A stretch of 64,000 nt of DNA from Spirochaetota bacterium (GTDB lineage Bacteria > Spirochaetota > UBA4802 > UBA5368), in NCBI GenBank assembly GCA_035477215.1, contig DATIKU010000015.1:1-64000 (forward strand), read 5' to 3'. The notes below the pieces were generated by a model, which was not told where the DNA came from, did no database searches, and saw nothing but the letters and a program-made list of their open reading frames with translations. Below, one piece after another: positions 36,554-45,015 of the stretch; within the stretch, counting starts at the first letter, position 1; each line of letters opens with the position of its first letter. The translations under genes and the position numbers were made by a program.

Positions 36554-37510
36554 TTACCTGTAGTAGCCGTCAATGAACATCAGGCCCTCGACCGCGCCAT
36601 AGTACGACGAGTCGGCGGTCTGGGCTCCGGGATAGTAACCGGCCGGGTTACGGTAATTGGCAAGCAACAGATTGTCCGGCGCGGGCGCGACCGAAGTCAG
36701 ATAGCCCGTGGGCCCGTTGAGCCTTGTTCGCCAGTAGCTGCTGGTGTCCGTTGCCCTGTCGAACCCGAAGGTGTTGACCACCTGGTTGGCCATATTGGCA
36801 GCGCATCCGGTGCCGCAGAAAAGCTTTCCGCACCATCCAAGCTCTTCAAGAGCCGCCGAGCGAACACCATTGTAAAGCTGCAGTGCGGCGTCATAGACGG
36901 TCTGAGAGCTGTGGTACGGCAGATTCATTTGTTTGCCCGAGAAATAGTTGGCGAACCAGTTGGTGCCCGAGCAGTGGCCGCCGCGTCCCTTTACCCTCAC
37001 GTTGCTGTTGTCCATCTGGAAAAAGTTGGCGTACCCATAGGGGCGATAGTACGCGTCCATATACGCCATCTTGTCCGCGACCGCGTTGAGAAGCGGTCTG
37101 TACGAGCTCTCAAGGGCGGCGGTGGGTTTTAATACCACTCCGCCTCCGGCGGTAAAGTTTCGGGTGACGTTATACGTCGTGTTGATGTCCTCGGTGAGAA
37201 TGCCGGGCATACCATTGCTCAGTGGGTCGGACTTCAGCGTGGTCGGACATCCTATCCAGGTCTTGTTGTATGCCGGGAAATTCATGGTGTTGTGACGGAT
37301 ATTGTATCCGTTGTTCACCAGCATTCCCGAGTGGCTCCAGTACGAATTGAGAACAATGAAGAGACCGCTCAACGGTCCAGGCCCGTTAGGCGAGAGCACC
37401 ACGTCGCCCTTTAATGCGTTGATTCTCGTCGGAACGTAAACGGCGCCGTAAACAGTGCTCGCGAATACCAGTATAATGCAAATCGCGAGCAGCTTGCAAA
37501 ACTTCCTCAT
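36554..37510 (-). CDS. secreted permuted papain-like protein, copy A
   Basis: 318 residues with a signal peptide (MRKFCKLLAICIILVFASTVYGA). The mature part begins like YiiX/LRAT-type permuted NlpC/P60 proteins: LKGDVVLSPNG, then YWSHSGMLVNNGYNIRHN with the likely catalytic His. The likely nucleophile is Cys in GRGGHCSGTNWFANYF. A Cys cluster CGKLFCGTGCA follows near residue 235. It would act outside the cytoplasm, on peptide or lipid-amide bonds. About 80% of it is identical by eye to copy B, including the AAAAGGAGGAGGT ribosome site. Family assignment rests on motif order and is not certain. Confidence 0.6.
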   Translation of the reverse strand: MRKFCKLLAICIILVFASTVYGAVYVPTRINALKGDVVLSPNGPGPLSGLFIVLNSYWSHSGMLVNNGYNIRHNTMNFPAYNKTWIGCPTTLKSDPLSNGMPGILTEDINTTYNVTRNFTAGGGVVLKPTAALESSYRPLLNAVADKMAYMDAYYRPYGYANFFQMDNSNVRVKGRGGHCSGTNWFANYFSGKQMNLPYHSSQTVYDAALQLYNGVRSAALEELGWCGKLFCGTGCAANMANQVVNTFGFDRATDTSSYWRTRLNGPTGYLTSVAPAPDNLLLANYRNPAGYYPGAQTADSSYYGAVEGLMFIDGYYR

Positions 37511-37840
37511 ACCTCCTCCTTTTATTTGTTATTGGACACCCCATTCCCATCGCGTCCGTTCTGAGAAGCGGCGACGGGCAATTGATCGTCTATATGTGAA
37601 CACATGTTGATAATAAGTCAAGATACTTATGTGATTATATTGCAAAAAATTGACAACAGGCCCATTTTCAAAAACACGAATCAGCCACCGTCATCATTTA
37701 TTTTAATAAAAGAGGCCGAGGATGAGAAGAGATTTAGTTTATTTGACGGCGTGTACATTACTTTAGAAAATATTTTACGATTTCGCGGAAGGATGTTAAA
37801 CAACAAGTTTTTCCTGAAGATAACGCACGGTATCAGGGAT
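37511..37840. other. AT-rich gap between the two papain-like paralogues
   Basis: No gene is supported. It holds the upstream region of copy A. The AT content is clearly higher than in neighbouring DNA. A plus-strand open frame here runs into the terminator hairpin and is rejected. Confidence 0.4.
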
Positions 37841-37872
37841 AAAAAACGGCCTTCCATGTCGAATGGAAGGCC
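37841..37872 (-). terminator. rho-independent terminator after papain-like copy B
   Basis: On the minus strand, stem GGCCTTCCAT/ATGGAAGGCC, loop of five, then GTTTTTT. Confidence 0.85.
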
Positions 37873-37922
37873 ACCGGCCGCCAGAAGCATGCGGCCGTTA
37901 CGGTATACGGCGAAAAATCAGA

Positions 37923-38882
37923 TCATCTGTAGTAGCCGTCAATAAACTGCAGCGTCTCAACCGCACCGTAGTACGAAGAATCCGCGGTATTGACTCCCAC
38001 GTTGTAGCCGAGAGGATTCGTGTAATTGGCCAGTAGCAGATTGTCCGGCGCCGGGGCGACCGAAGTCATATAGCCCGTGGGCCCGTTGAGCCTGGTGCGC
38101 CAGTAATTGGTGGTGTCCGTGGCCCTGTCGAATCCGAAGGTGTTGCAGACCTGATTGGCCATCCTGTCCGCGCATCCGGTTCCGCAGAAGAGCTTGCCGC
38201 ACCATCCCAACTCCTCGAGTACCGCCGCGCGAACGCCGTTATACAGCTGCAGCGATGCGTCGTAGATCGTCTGGGAATTGTGGAAGGGCAGGTTCATCTG
38301 TTTGCCCGAGAAATAGTTGGCGAACCAGTTACTGCCCGAGCAGTGGCCGCCGCGTCCCTTAACCCTCACGTTGCTGTTATCCATCTGGTAAAAGTTGGCA
38401 TAACCGTGAGGGCGATAGTACGCGTCCATGTACGCCATCTTGTCCGCGACCGTGTTGAGCAGGGGTCTGTACGAGCTTTCCAGGGCCGCCGTGGGCTTAA
38501 GTACGGCGCCGCCCGACGCGGTAAAGTTATACGTGGCATTGTACGCCGTGTTGATGTCTTCCGTGAGCATGCCGGGAACGCCGTTGCTCAGCGGATCGGA
38601 CTTAAGCTGCGTCGGGCAACCTATCCAGGTCTTGTCGTAGGCGGGGAAATTCATGGTGTTATGTCGGATGTTGTACCCGTCGTTCACCAGCATTCCCGAA
38701 TGACTCCAGTAGCAACGGAGAACCTGGAAGAGCCCGCCCAGGGGCCCCGATCCGCTGTTTGGCGAAAGGATGACGTCTCCCTTGAGCCCGTTTATCCTTG
38801 TGGGCACATAGACGGCGCCGTAAACCGTGCTCGCGAATACGAGTATTATACATACCGCGAGCAGTTTGTAAAACTTCCTCAT
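37923..38882 (-). CDS. secreted permuted papain-like protein, copy B
   Basis: 319 residues, a tandem paralogue of the downstream gene. It has the same signal peptide plan (MRKFYKLLAVCIILVFASTVYG), LKGDVILSPNSG, SYWSHSGM-type His motif (here CYWSHSGMLVNDGY) and GRGGHCSGSNWFANYF with the candidate nucleophile. The terminal FIDGYYR is identical. Differences cluster in surface-like loops (for instance NLPFHNSQTIYDAS). It is followed by its own terminator, so each copy is separately transcribed. Duplication suggests a dosage need or substrate variants. The gene could have another fold if the His/Cys pair is not catalytic. Confidence 0.6.
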   Translation of the reverse strand: MRKFYKLLAVCIILVFASTVYGAVYVPTRINGLKGDVILSPNSGSGPLGGLFQVLRCYWSHSGMLVNDGYNIRHNTMNFPAYDKTWIGCPTQLKSDPLSNGVPGMLTEDINTAYNATYNFTASGGAVLKPTAALESSYRPLLNTVADKMAYMDAYYRPHGYANFYQMDNSNVRVKGRGGHCSGSNWFANYFSGKQMNLPFHNSQTIYDASLQLYNGVRAAVLEELGWCGKLFCGTGCADRMANQVCNTFGFDRATDTTNYWRTRLNGPTGYMTSVAPAPDNLLLANYTNPLGYNVGVNTADSSYYGAVETLQFIDGYYR

Positions 38883-39295
38883 ACCTCCTCCTTTTGTATT
38901 TAATTGGAAGACCTCTTGCCCGCCGCGATTCCATTATGAACCGATGACAGGTAATTAACCGCTGATTGAAAACATACAACGCATTTTAGTCAAGCGGGAA
39001 AAGGTTATGTCCCAAAAAAAATGAGCAGTCGCTCAGTATCCGGAGAGGGTTGCGGGCTGCCGGGCGGCAGCCAATTTTCTTTTCATAGGCAATGCCGCCG
39101 TATAGAATATCTGAAGCGTTTTAATTAAAGTATCTGAAGGCTTTCACAATGGCGGAGCCGTTCTCCGTAAAAAATGGTTTGACGATGCCGTCATCGTCAT
39201 ACTACATACCAGCGAATCGCGGCGATTACATCGGAATAAACCCATGCAGACAAACAGCGGTTACGTAAATCCTGTTCATCAAACAGTAGGTGAAA
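38883..39295. other. intergenic region with one terminator-like hairpin
   Basis: 410 bases between divergent genes. A stem GGCTGCC/GGCAGCC with loop GGGC at 39055-39072 is followed by AATTTTCTTTT on the plus strand, with no gene upstream of it. It could end a short RNA or an antisense transcript. No ORF is supported. Confidence 0.35.
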
Positions 39296-40633
39296 ATGAA
39301 AAAGACTACGGCTCTGGTGTTTTTTATGGCGGTGGTGATGGTGTCGTGCAAGTGGGACAGTGACGTTATCGTCAGCTTTAAGGGCGGCGGTGTTACGCGC
39401 GGCGAATTCATTCAATGGCTAAAGGACCGCGGGCTTACCGGAGAGGAGTCCACAAAAAAACGCGACATGATGATCGGGGAGCTCCAGATGCTCGCCATAA
39501 ACAGTATTGCCCTGCGCGAGGCCAAACGGGTAAACCACGAGAAAAGCGAGCGCTTTTCGTTTCTTATATCCGATATTTCCGACCGTTATCTCGCCTCCTT
39601 TCTGATGGAAAAAATATTGAAAGAAAAAGGTTACAAAGAAAAAGCCCTTAAAATCCGGCAGATACTCATGCCGGTCGAAAGCGCGTCCGATGCAGGAGCC
39701 GCCATTTCGAAGGCCCGTGAGGCGATAGCGGAGCTCGACAGGGGGGCAAGCTTCCGGGATATGGTATCAAAATATTCCATGCATCCCAGCAGAAATCAGG
39801 GCGGTGACATCGGCTATCTGGTGCGCGTACAGATGCCGCCCGCGTATGCAAATGCCGCGTTTGCCCTTAAAAAGGGCGAATATACGAAAGAGCCGCTCCA
39901 TCTTACGGATCTTAAATCCGTATGTATAATCCTTGTGGAGGACGAGAAGGAAATCACACCGAAGACCATCGAGAAGATAGTCCGCGACGATGGCCAGCGG
40001 GCGCATCTCGGGGATATCCTGAACGCGAGGCTTAAAAGCGAATATGTGCACGGGCTCATGCAGGAGAGCGGCGCCGTCTTTAATGAGCAGGCGGTCAGGT
40101 CAAAAGCGCCGGGAACGGTTATTTTTTCGATCGGGGATATTAAGTTTACGGCGGGAGATCTGTCGGCGCGAATGCTCAGGATGCGCCAGATAATGAACGA
40201 AGGCCCCGGCGCCGGGGACACCGCGTCACGCGAAAGCATCGCGCGCGAATACTTCAGCGACCGGCTCCTGGTGATGGACGCGAAGAAAAAAGGCCTGGAT
40301 CGCGACCCCGAATACCTTAAAAGGGTCAAGGAGGCGCGCGAGTCCTACCTCGCGGGAGATTATATCGAGTACGCGAGCTCGGGGAACATCGAGGTCACGC
40401 CGGCGGAGGTACGCAAGGAGTACGAGTTATTCAAGGACGGGCGTTATTCCTCGATGGTTACGGTAAATGGGAAAAAGGAGCGCCGGGTGATGCCGTTTGC
40501 CGAAGTCAGCGAAGAGATCGAGCGCGGCCTGCGGATGCAGAAACGGCTTATGGGCAGGGACGCCTGGATGAAGCGGATGATGGAGGAGTACGACGTACGC
40601 ATCGCCGACGAGATGCTGGGCAAGAAGGGCTGA
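39296..40633 (+). CDS. parvulin-type peptidyl-prolyl isomerase lipoprotein
   Basis: 445 residues. A lipoprotein signal ends VVMVSC (Cys18). A SurA-like N-terminal helical chaperone part is followed by one PpiC/parvulin domain (about 115-225: KIRQILMPVES, then GASFRDMVSKYSMHPSRNQG and GYLVRVQMPPAY), and a second helical part with SRESIAREYFSDRLLVMDAK. It would help fold outer-membrane or surface proteins in the periplasm. ATG 39296, five bases after TAGG, is preferred to the GTG two codons earlier. The last 86 bases overlap the convergent methyltransferase gene. Confidence 0.82.
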   Translation: MKKTTALVFFMAVVMVSCKWDSDVIVSFKGGGVTRGEFIQWLKDRGLTGEESTKKRDMMIGELQMLAINSIALREAKRVNHEKSERFSFLISDISDRYLASFLMEKILKEKGYKEKALKIRQILMPVESASDAGAAISKAREAIAELDRGASFRDMVSKYSMHPSRNQGGDIGYLVRVQMPPAYANAAFALKKGEYTKEPLHLTDLKSVCIILVEDEKEITPKTIEKIVRDDGQRAHLGDILNARLKSEYVHGLMQESGAVFNEQAVRSKAPGTVIFSIGDIKFTAGDLSARMLRMRQIMNEGPGAGDTASRESIAREYFSDRLLVMDAKKKGLDRDPEYLKRVKEARESYLAGDYIEYASSGNIEVTPAEVRKEYELFKDGRYSSMVTVNGKKERRVMPFAEVSEEIERGLRMQKRLMGRDAWMKRMMEEYDVRIADEMLGKKG

Positions 40634-41303
40634 GCGGCGGAAGAAGCGCGTGCTGCCAGACTCCCGGCACGAGCCGGCCGTGCTTCATGGCGTATTCGGC
40701 ATAGCCTTCAATATCGGATAGCATCCTCTCCTCGATGCGGATCCGCAGGATGATCGAGGGTACCAGCGCGAGAAGCAGTACGCGCAACGCGGGTATACTC
40801 GAAAAATACAGGGTAGTGCCCGGGTGCGCGATTATCATGCCGGCGTATGCCGGATGACGCACAAACCGGTAGGGGCCGGAGTCGACCACCTGGTGCCCGT
40901 CTATTGGGCGCACAAGATGAGAATAGTGCTCTCCGAGTGAATGGACCGCCCAAAGCCTGCAACCGACTCCCGCGATGAAAAGCGGTGATCCGACCACATG
41001 GTGAGAGCCGAAGCGGGGCAGGGCCGGTTTGAACCACTGGGCGGGCAGAATGGTCATCGGGCGACTCGCTGCGTAGTACTCGCGCGTTCCCGGACCGGCC
41101 GCGTGCTGTTTTTCATTCGAGTCGCGCCGGGCAATCCGCGTTTCAGCGAGAATCCACAATAAATATAACACAGTCATGGCCACATAGAGACCTGTCGAAC
41201 CGGCCGACCGGTGGTTTTCGGACGATAAAATCAGCCTGAGCGTTAGAATGATGATGCCCGTCGCAAGCAAGAGGGGCATGGCCAGGGCCAGATATCTCTT
41301 CAT
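40548..41303 (-). CDS. isoprenylcysteine carboxyl methyltransferase-like membrane protein
   Basis: 251 residues with about five membrane helices and the ICMT signature: HPAYAGMIIAHPGT, GPYRFVRHP, RIRIEERML, and Glu/Tyr in EGYAEYAMKHGRLVPGVW. Bacterial ICMT homologues methylate small lipophilic or protein carboxylates, or other groups, in the inner membrane; the substrate is unknown. The normal C-terminus is at LVPGVW. The following 32 residues (PPLSPSCPASRRR...) are unusual and overlap the parvulin gene, so the true stop may be lost. The start overlaps the previous small gene by four bases (ATGA). Confidence 0.75.
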   Translation of the reverse strand: MKRYLALAMPLLLATGIIILTLRLILSSENHRSAGSTGLYVAMTVLYLLWILAETRIARRDSNEKQHAAGPGTREYYAASRPMTILPAQWFKPALPRFGSHHVVGSPLFIAGVGCRLWAVHSLGEHYSHLVRPIDGHQVVDSGPYRFVRHPAYAGMIIAHPGTTLYFSSIPALRVLLLALVPSIILRIRIEERMLSDIEGYAEYAMKHGRLVPGVWQHALLPPLSPSCPASRRRCVRRTPPSSASSRRPCP

Positions 41304-41527
41304 ATGACCAACCTTCCCTTGTACTGCGAAACGTTTGCCAGTCTTGCCGCAGCCTGCAGGATACCCGAAGCCGGAATGAATACCGCACCGCCGAGCGTCA
41401 GCGTTGTCGGAATCACGCCGAAACGCGCGAGCGACGACGATTTCGCGAATGCCAGAATCGCCATGCCGAGCAGAAAACCGGGCATGATGCGAAGAATGAA
41501 TTCGAGAGTGATGCCGATGGTTTCCAT
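41300..41527 (-). CDS. small two-helix membrane protein
   Basis: 75 residues. METIGITLEFILRIMPGFLLGM is an N-terminal helix; LTLGGAVFIPASGILQAAARL is a second. GGAGG lies seven bases before the ATG. Its stop overlaps the start of the ICMT-like gene (ATGA), so it is co-translated with it. No family was recognised. It may be a subunit or a partner of the methyltransferase. Confidence 0.65.
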   Translation of the reverse strand: METIGITLEFILRIMPGFLLGMAILAFAKSSSLARFGVIPTTLTLGGAVFIPASGILQAAARLANVSQYKGRLVI

Positions 41528-41673
41528 GCACCGACCTCCGATTGCCGTACGTGAATAAAATAACGCCGGCGAGTTTAGCCCGTCCACGTAGTCTGTCAAG
41601 CCAGCATAGCGGTTTTAGCCGCTGCACTTCATCCTTGAAGTCGGATTACCGGTGCGCTCCGTAGTATTTGTTC

Positions 41674-41702
41674 TTGACAGCATAATGACTTTTGCATAGT
41701 AA
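41674..41702 (+). promoter_or_regulatory. candidate promoter of the outer-membrane-like gene
   Basis: TTGACA, 17 bases, TAGTAA. The -35 is perfect, the -10 weak. It lies 83 bases before the start codon. Confidence 0.4.
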
Positions 41703-41784
41703 CTACACGATAAAAATTGCCAGCAGGCATCTTCTCGTCGATTTACACACCACTAGCTTTCACTCCAGAAGAGGGAGGATGCAC

Positions 41785-42939
41785 ATGAGATCAGCCTTCA
41801 TCCTTGCGGTAGTTATCGTCGTGGTCATATCCGCGATATCCGCGGGCGCACAGGACAACGTCGTCTATCCGCAGCCGTATGCGGCAAAATACGCCGAGAT
41901 GCCCTATGACCCCTTTATTACCGCCTACGCGGGCACGGGGTATTACTACTGGAACGATTTAAGCGGTCTGATCGAATCCAGCGGCGAGAAGGCGGTGGAG
42001 CAGAAAGTTGAGCCGTATGTAATGAAGAAATTCTACGTAAAGGCCGATCTCTGGATCTTCAATGCCGGTATCGAGTATCTCACCAGCCGATTCACCGACA
42101 TGGGCAACATCACCGAGGAACAATCGGCGGAGGAACAACAGGACCCTCTGGCGCGCTACATGCGCTTCTTCTCGGGACTGCAGCTAGGGGGTGTCGAGCT
42201 CAAGGGAAACCTAACCTACCGGAAATTCCAGGGTGCCCTGAAATCTCTGGGGATGAAACCTTATGACGGTACACCCCCGATACTGCCCGTTTTGTATTAT
42301 CCGGCAAACGGGCCCAAGCAGGAATTAGCTAAGGGAGATGAAGCTCCCTGGTCCACCGTCGTCAGGGATTACGAGATCGTTCTCTCCATCCCGATGAACG
42401 AACGACGTCGACGCGGCATGTTTACGAGCTATGAAATCGGTGGCCGGTATACGAGCTACAGCGCGCCGCAGAAACTTCGGTTTACGGATCCTGAAGCCGC
42501 GCCCGGCGATACGTATTTTTCGGCGGTCATGCAAACGACCTATCATATCTACAGCCTTTCTGTCGGGTATAGAACGCGCTACCAGACTATATCAGACGTC
42601 TACGTGGAATTCTACGCGCCTGGGGTTTTTGGGTTTCATCGTTTTGAAAACGACTATCTCGATGCGAGGCCCAAATATCCTTTCAACTTTACCGCCACGG
42701 GTCGGGGGCATTTATGTCTGGGGTATGACCTCAAACATGTCAGGCTGGAGGGTGGTATCGATTACACCTATTATTGCTCCTACTCGAAGGCCGATGTTAA
42801 ATTAAAGGAGGATATTGATTACTACTCTGAACGTACCGGGGACCCAGTTACGCTGACGCAGGGCTCCAAAGCTGAAGTTTCAGCCATGCGCCTCGAACTA
42901 TTCTGGGGCGTGTATCTTCAGGCATATATTCTTTTTTAA
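41785..42939 (+). CDS. predicted outer-membrane beta-barrel protein
   Basis: About 384 residues. A signal peptide (MRSAFILAVVIVVVISAISAGAQ) precedes many alternating, aromatic-rich strands (FITAYAGTGYYYWND, FSAVMQTTYHIYSLSVGYRT, HVRLEGGIDYTYYC). It ends LQAYILF, a C-terminal aromatic as recognised by the BAM machinery. These are the marks of a beta-barrel of about 12-16 strands; no named family was recognised. GGGAGG decides ATG 41785 over the upstream ATGs. A long palindrome follows the stop and probably ends transcription. Confidence 0.65.
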   Translation: MRSAFILAVVIVVVISAISAGAQDNVVYPQPYAAKYAEMPYDPFITAYAGTGYYYWNDLSGLIESSGEKAVEQKVEPYVMKKFYVKADLWIFNAGIEYLTSRFTDMGNITEEQSAEEQQDPLARYMRFFSGLQLGGVELKGNLTYRKFQGALKSLGMKPYDGTPPILPVLYYPANGPKQELAKGDEAPWSTVVRDYEIVLSIPMNERRRRGMFTSYEIGGRYTSYSAPQKLRFTDPEAAPGDTYFSAVMQTTYHIYSLSVGYRTRYQTISDVYVEFYAPGVFGFHRFENDYLDARPKYPFNFTATGRGHLCLGYDLKHVRLEGGIDYTYYCSYSKADVKLKEDIDYYSERTGDPVTLTQGSKAEVSAMRLELFWGVYLQAYILF

Positions 42940-42947
42940 CTCCATGG

Positions 42948-43001
42948 CACGGGGGCCTCAGAAGGCGAGGATTCGAATCCGCGCCTTCTGAGCCCCCCGT
43001 G
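42948..43001. repeat. 54-base palindrome, bidirectional terminator-like, copy 1
   Basis: Outer arms CACGGGGG/CCCCCGTG, inner arms CTCAGAAGGCG/CGCCTTCTGAG, and in the centre the palindrome GGATTCGAATCC. It lies between the convergent outer-membrane-like gene and the 34-residue ORF. It shares the core with the second palindrome 240 bases away. Confidence 0.75.
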
Positions 43002-43023
43002 AATTAAACCTTACATCGCAGTA

Positions 43024-43128
43024 TTAAATCCAGGCCAGCCGCTTCATAAAGGCCTCTAATGAATCCCTGCTTCCTGTAAGCACCGTTGTGCACTCGATAT
43101 CCTGACAAACCCGTATATCGTTTTTCAT
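43024..43128 (-). CDS. 34-residue ORF with strong ribosome binding site
   Basis: Encodes MKNDIRVCQDIECTTVLTGS then RDSLEAFMKRLAWI. It has AAGGAG before the ATG and an AT-rich upstream region with TTGACG near 43213-43218 on the minus strand, and is followed by the palindrome at 42948. Two Cys (8 and 13). It is a compact unit of its own. A small signalling or modified peptide is possible, but nothing next to it suggests how. Confidence 0.45.
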   Translation of the reverse strand: MKNDIRVCQDIECTTVLTGSRDSLEAFMKRLAWI

Positions 43129-43236
43129 GATTTTCTCCTTCGTTAGCTTATGAAAATGAACGTATCGCCGATTATTGAGAATATTATAAAATACTATAAT
43201 GTTTTCAATACGTCAAATATTAATCGAATATATACG

Positions 43237-43272
43237 GCCCGAAGGCGCGGATTCGAATCCGCGCCTTCGGGC
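43237..43272. repeat. perfect 36-base palindrome, copy 2
   Basis: GCCCGAAGGCGCGGATTC followed by its exact reverse complement. It sits just after the stop of the acyl-CoA dehydrogenase-rubredoxin gene. The sequence GAAGGCGCGGATT recurs once more immediately beside it at 43273-43287. There is no T-run. Confidence 0.8.
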
Positions 43273-43295
43273 AATCCGCGCCTTCATCATACCCG

Positions 43296-44636
43296 TTATT
43301 TGGGCCATACCTTCTTGAATCCCTTACCGCCGACAAAACAATACGGGCATTCCTCCGGGGCCTCGTCGCCGTAATGAACGTAACCGCACAGCGGACAGCG
43401 CCATGCCGCTTCGGCCGCGTTCTTCTTCCCGTCAAGGAGATGATGGTCGCCGATCAGTATCGGTATCTCGTCAAGCGGCGGCATGATGGACTGGTAACTG
43501 CCGAGGAGATAACCGGCGATGATGATGCGCTGCACTTCGCTCGTCCCCTCATAAATGGGCAGAAGCCTGGTGTCGCGCAGAAGCTTTTCGATCGGGTACA
43601 TCCGTGTGTACCCGTAGCCCCCGAATATCTGCAGCGCGTCGTTCATGACCTGCACCGCCGATTCGGTCGCGTAAAATTTGCTGATCGAGGCGGTGATGGT
43701 GGGGTCCATGCCCCGGTCGGCCTCCCATGCCGCTTTCCAGACGAGGAGGCGCATGGTTTCGACCTTCTGGAACATCTCGGCCAGCTTGAACTGGGTCGAT
43801 TGATAGTTCGAAATCCTGCCGCCGAAAGCGCGCCGCTTCTTCGCGTAATCCAGCGCGTATTCCATCGCGGAGCGCGCGGCCCCCACGGCGAACGCGCCGA
43901 TGATCGGCCGGGTCCGCGCGAAGGTCTTCATGGCCAGAACGAAACCCTCGCCCGGTTCCGCGAGCACGTTCTCCTTCGGCACGCGAACGTTTTTAAGGTT
44001 GATGCCGACGGTGTTCGAGGTGCGCTGGCCCATCTTCGGAATAGAGCGCCCCACGCGTACGCCGTCCCATTCTTTTTCCACAACGAATGCGCATATGCCC
44101 GCGTGCTTCTGCTCGGGGTCGACCGTCGCGAAGATGGTCATGTAATCGGCAATGCCGCCGTTGGTTATCCAGTACTTGGTGCCGTTGAGCAGGTAGCCGT
44201 CGCCGTCTTTAGTCGCGCGGCAGATCATGGACGCGACGTCCGATCCCATGGTGGGCTCGGAGGTCGCGAAACAGATGCGCTTGAATTCCTTCGCGATCTT
44301 CGAAAGGTATTTTTCTTTCAGCGACTCCCTGTCCGATATCACCAGCGGTTCGAACCCGAGCGAGTTATCGAATATGGACGTGGCAAGCCCCGGGCATGCG
44401 GCGGCGATTTCCTCGGTGAGGATCGCTCCCTCCAGGAGCCCATACCCTCGTCCACCGTACTTCTTCGGGATGTCCGAATTCATGATTCCCGCGTCAAAGG
44501 CCTTTTTTAAAACAGAAAGCGGAATTTCGTCTTTCTCGTCACTATTCCAGGCCGCGGGGAGCACCTCGTTGATCGCGAATTCCCGGGCCTTCTTTTGTAA
44601 TGCCAGTTGCTCATCGCTCAGGGTAAAATCCAGCAT
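43296..44636 (-). CDS. acyl-CoA dehydrogenase fused to rubredoxin-like domain
   Basis: 446 residues. A full acyl-CoA dehydrogenase (ATSEPTMGSD, GYGYTRMYPIEKL, and the catalytic Glu in PIYEGTSEVQR, all present) is followed by a C-terminal rubredoxin-like domain WRCPLCGYVHYGD with ECPYC. The four Cys bind one iron. The fusion would let the FAD pass electrons to the iron centre in the same chain. GGAGGAG lies before the ATG. It is a separate unit, downstream of a 270-base gap. Confidence 0.92.
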   Translation of the reverse strand: MLDFTLSDEQLALQKKAREFAINEVLPAAWNSDEKDEIPLSVLKKAFDAGIMNSDIPKKYGGRGYGLLEGAILTEEIAAACPGLATSIFDNSLGFEPLVISDRESLKEKYLSKIAKEFKRICFATSEPTMGSDVASMICRATKDGDGYLLNGTKYWITNGGIADYMTIFATVDPEQKHAGICAFVVEKEWDGVRVGRSIPKMGQRTSNTVGINLKNVRVPKENVLAEPGEGFVLAMKTFARTRPIIGAFAVGAARSAMEYALDYAKKRRAFGGRISNYQSTQFKLAEMFQKVETMRLLVWKAAWEADRGMDPTITASISKFYATESAVQVMNDALQIFGGYGYTRMYPIEKLLRDTRLLPIYEGTSEVQRIIIAGYLLGSYQSIMPPLDEIPILIGDHHLLDGKKNAAEAAWRCPLCGYVHYGDEAPEECPYCFVGGKGFKKVWPK

Positions 44637-44910
44637 GGATCTCCTCCGTTATTTTCGTGATGTGATGGTTCGGCTCGTGGACGTCTTCGGGCGCGGGTGG
44701 TCGGTAAGCGCGGGACGGACGGTCGGTCTCCATGCGCGCCACAGCCGAATGCTATACCGCCAGCCTGTTTTGATCCAGAAAAATAAGTAGCACTTCCCGG
44801 GAGAAAGTTTAATTAATTCATATAATTTGGTTTATAAAGATGTGCCGATATAGTTGATTCCCGACCTACCCGAATTCTACTGTATCCGGCTGTGCCCGCG
44901 GTAACCGTGC

Positions 44911-45009
44911 ATGAAGCTGGCGAGGCTTATCACCCGGCAGATGAAGGGCGAGCTCACCGTCACCGGTGTCGGAGGCGCGCGCTTCAGCGAGCGCGTGGCG
45001 CTGCTTTGA
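44911..45009 (+). pseudogene. remnant of a histidine kinase C-terminus
   Basis: The 32-codon open stretch ARLITRQMKGELTVTGVGG then ARFSERV resembles the G2-box end of histidine-kinase ATPase domains (consensus LV..L..QL.G...V...GGT.F...F). There is no start signal and nothing upstream in any frame matches the rest of a kinase. It is likely debris of a deleted gene. The match is by eye. Confidence 0.35.
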
Positions 45010-45015
45010 TGGTTC

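Noticed and set aside
37604-37945. Plus-strand ORF between the papain-like paralogues
   Set aside because: Runs through the terminator hairpin into the antisense of copy B.
42948-43001. tRNA gene suggested by the GGATTCGAATCC core
   Set aside because: No anticodon or D arm; the sequence is a plain palindrome.
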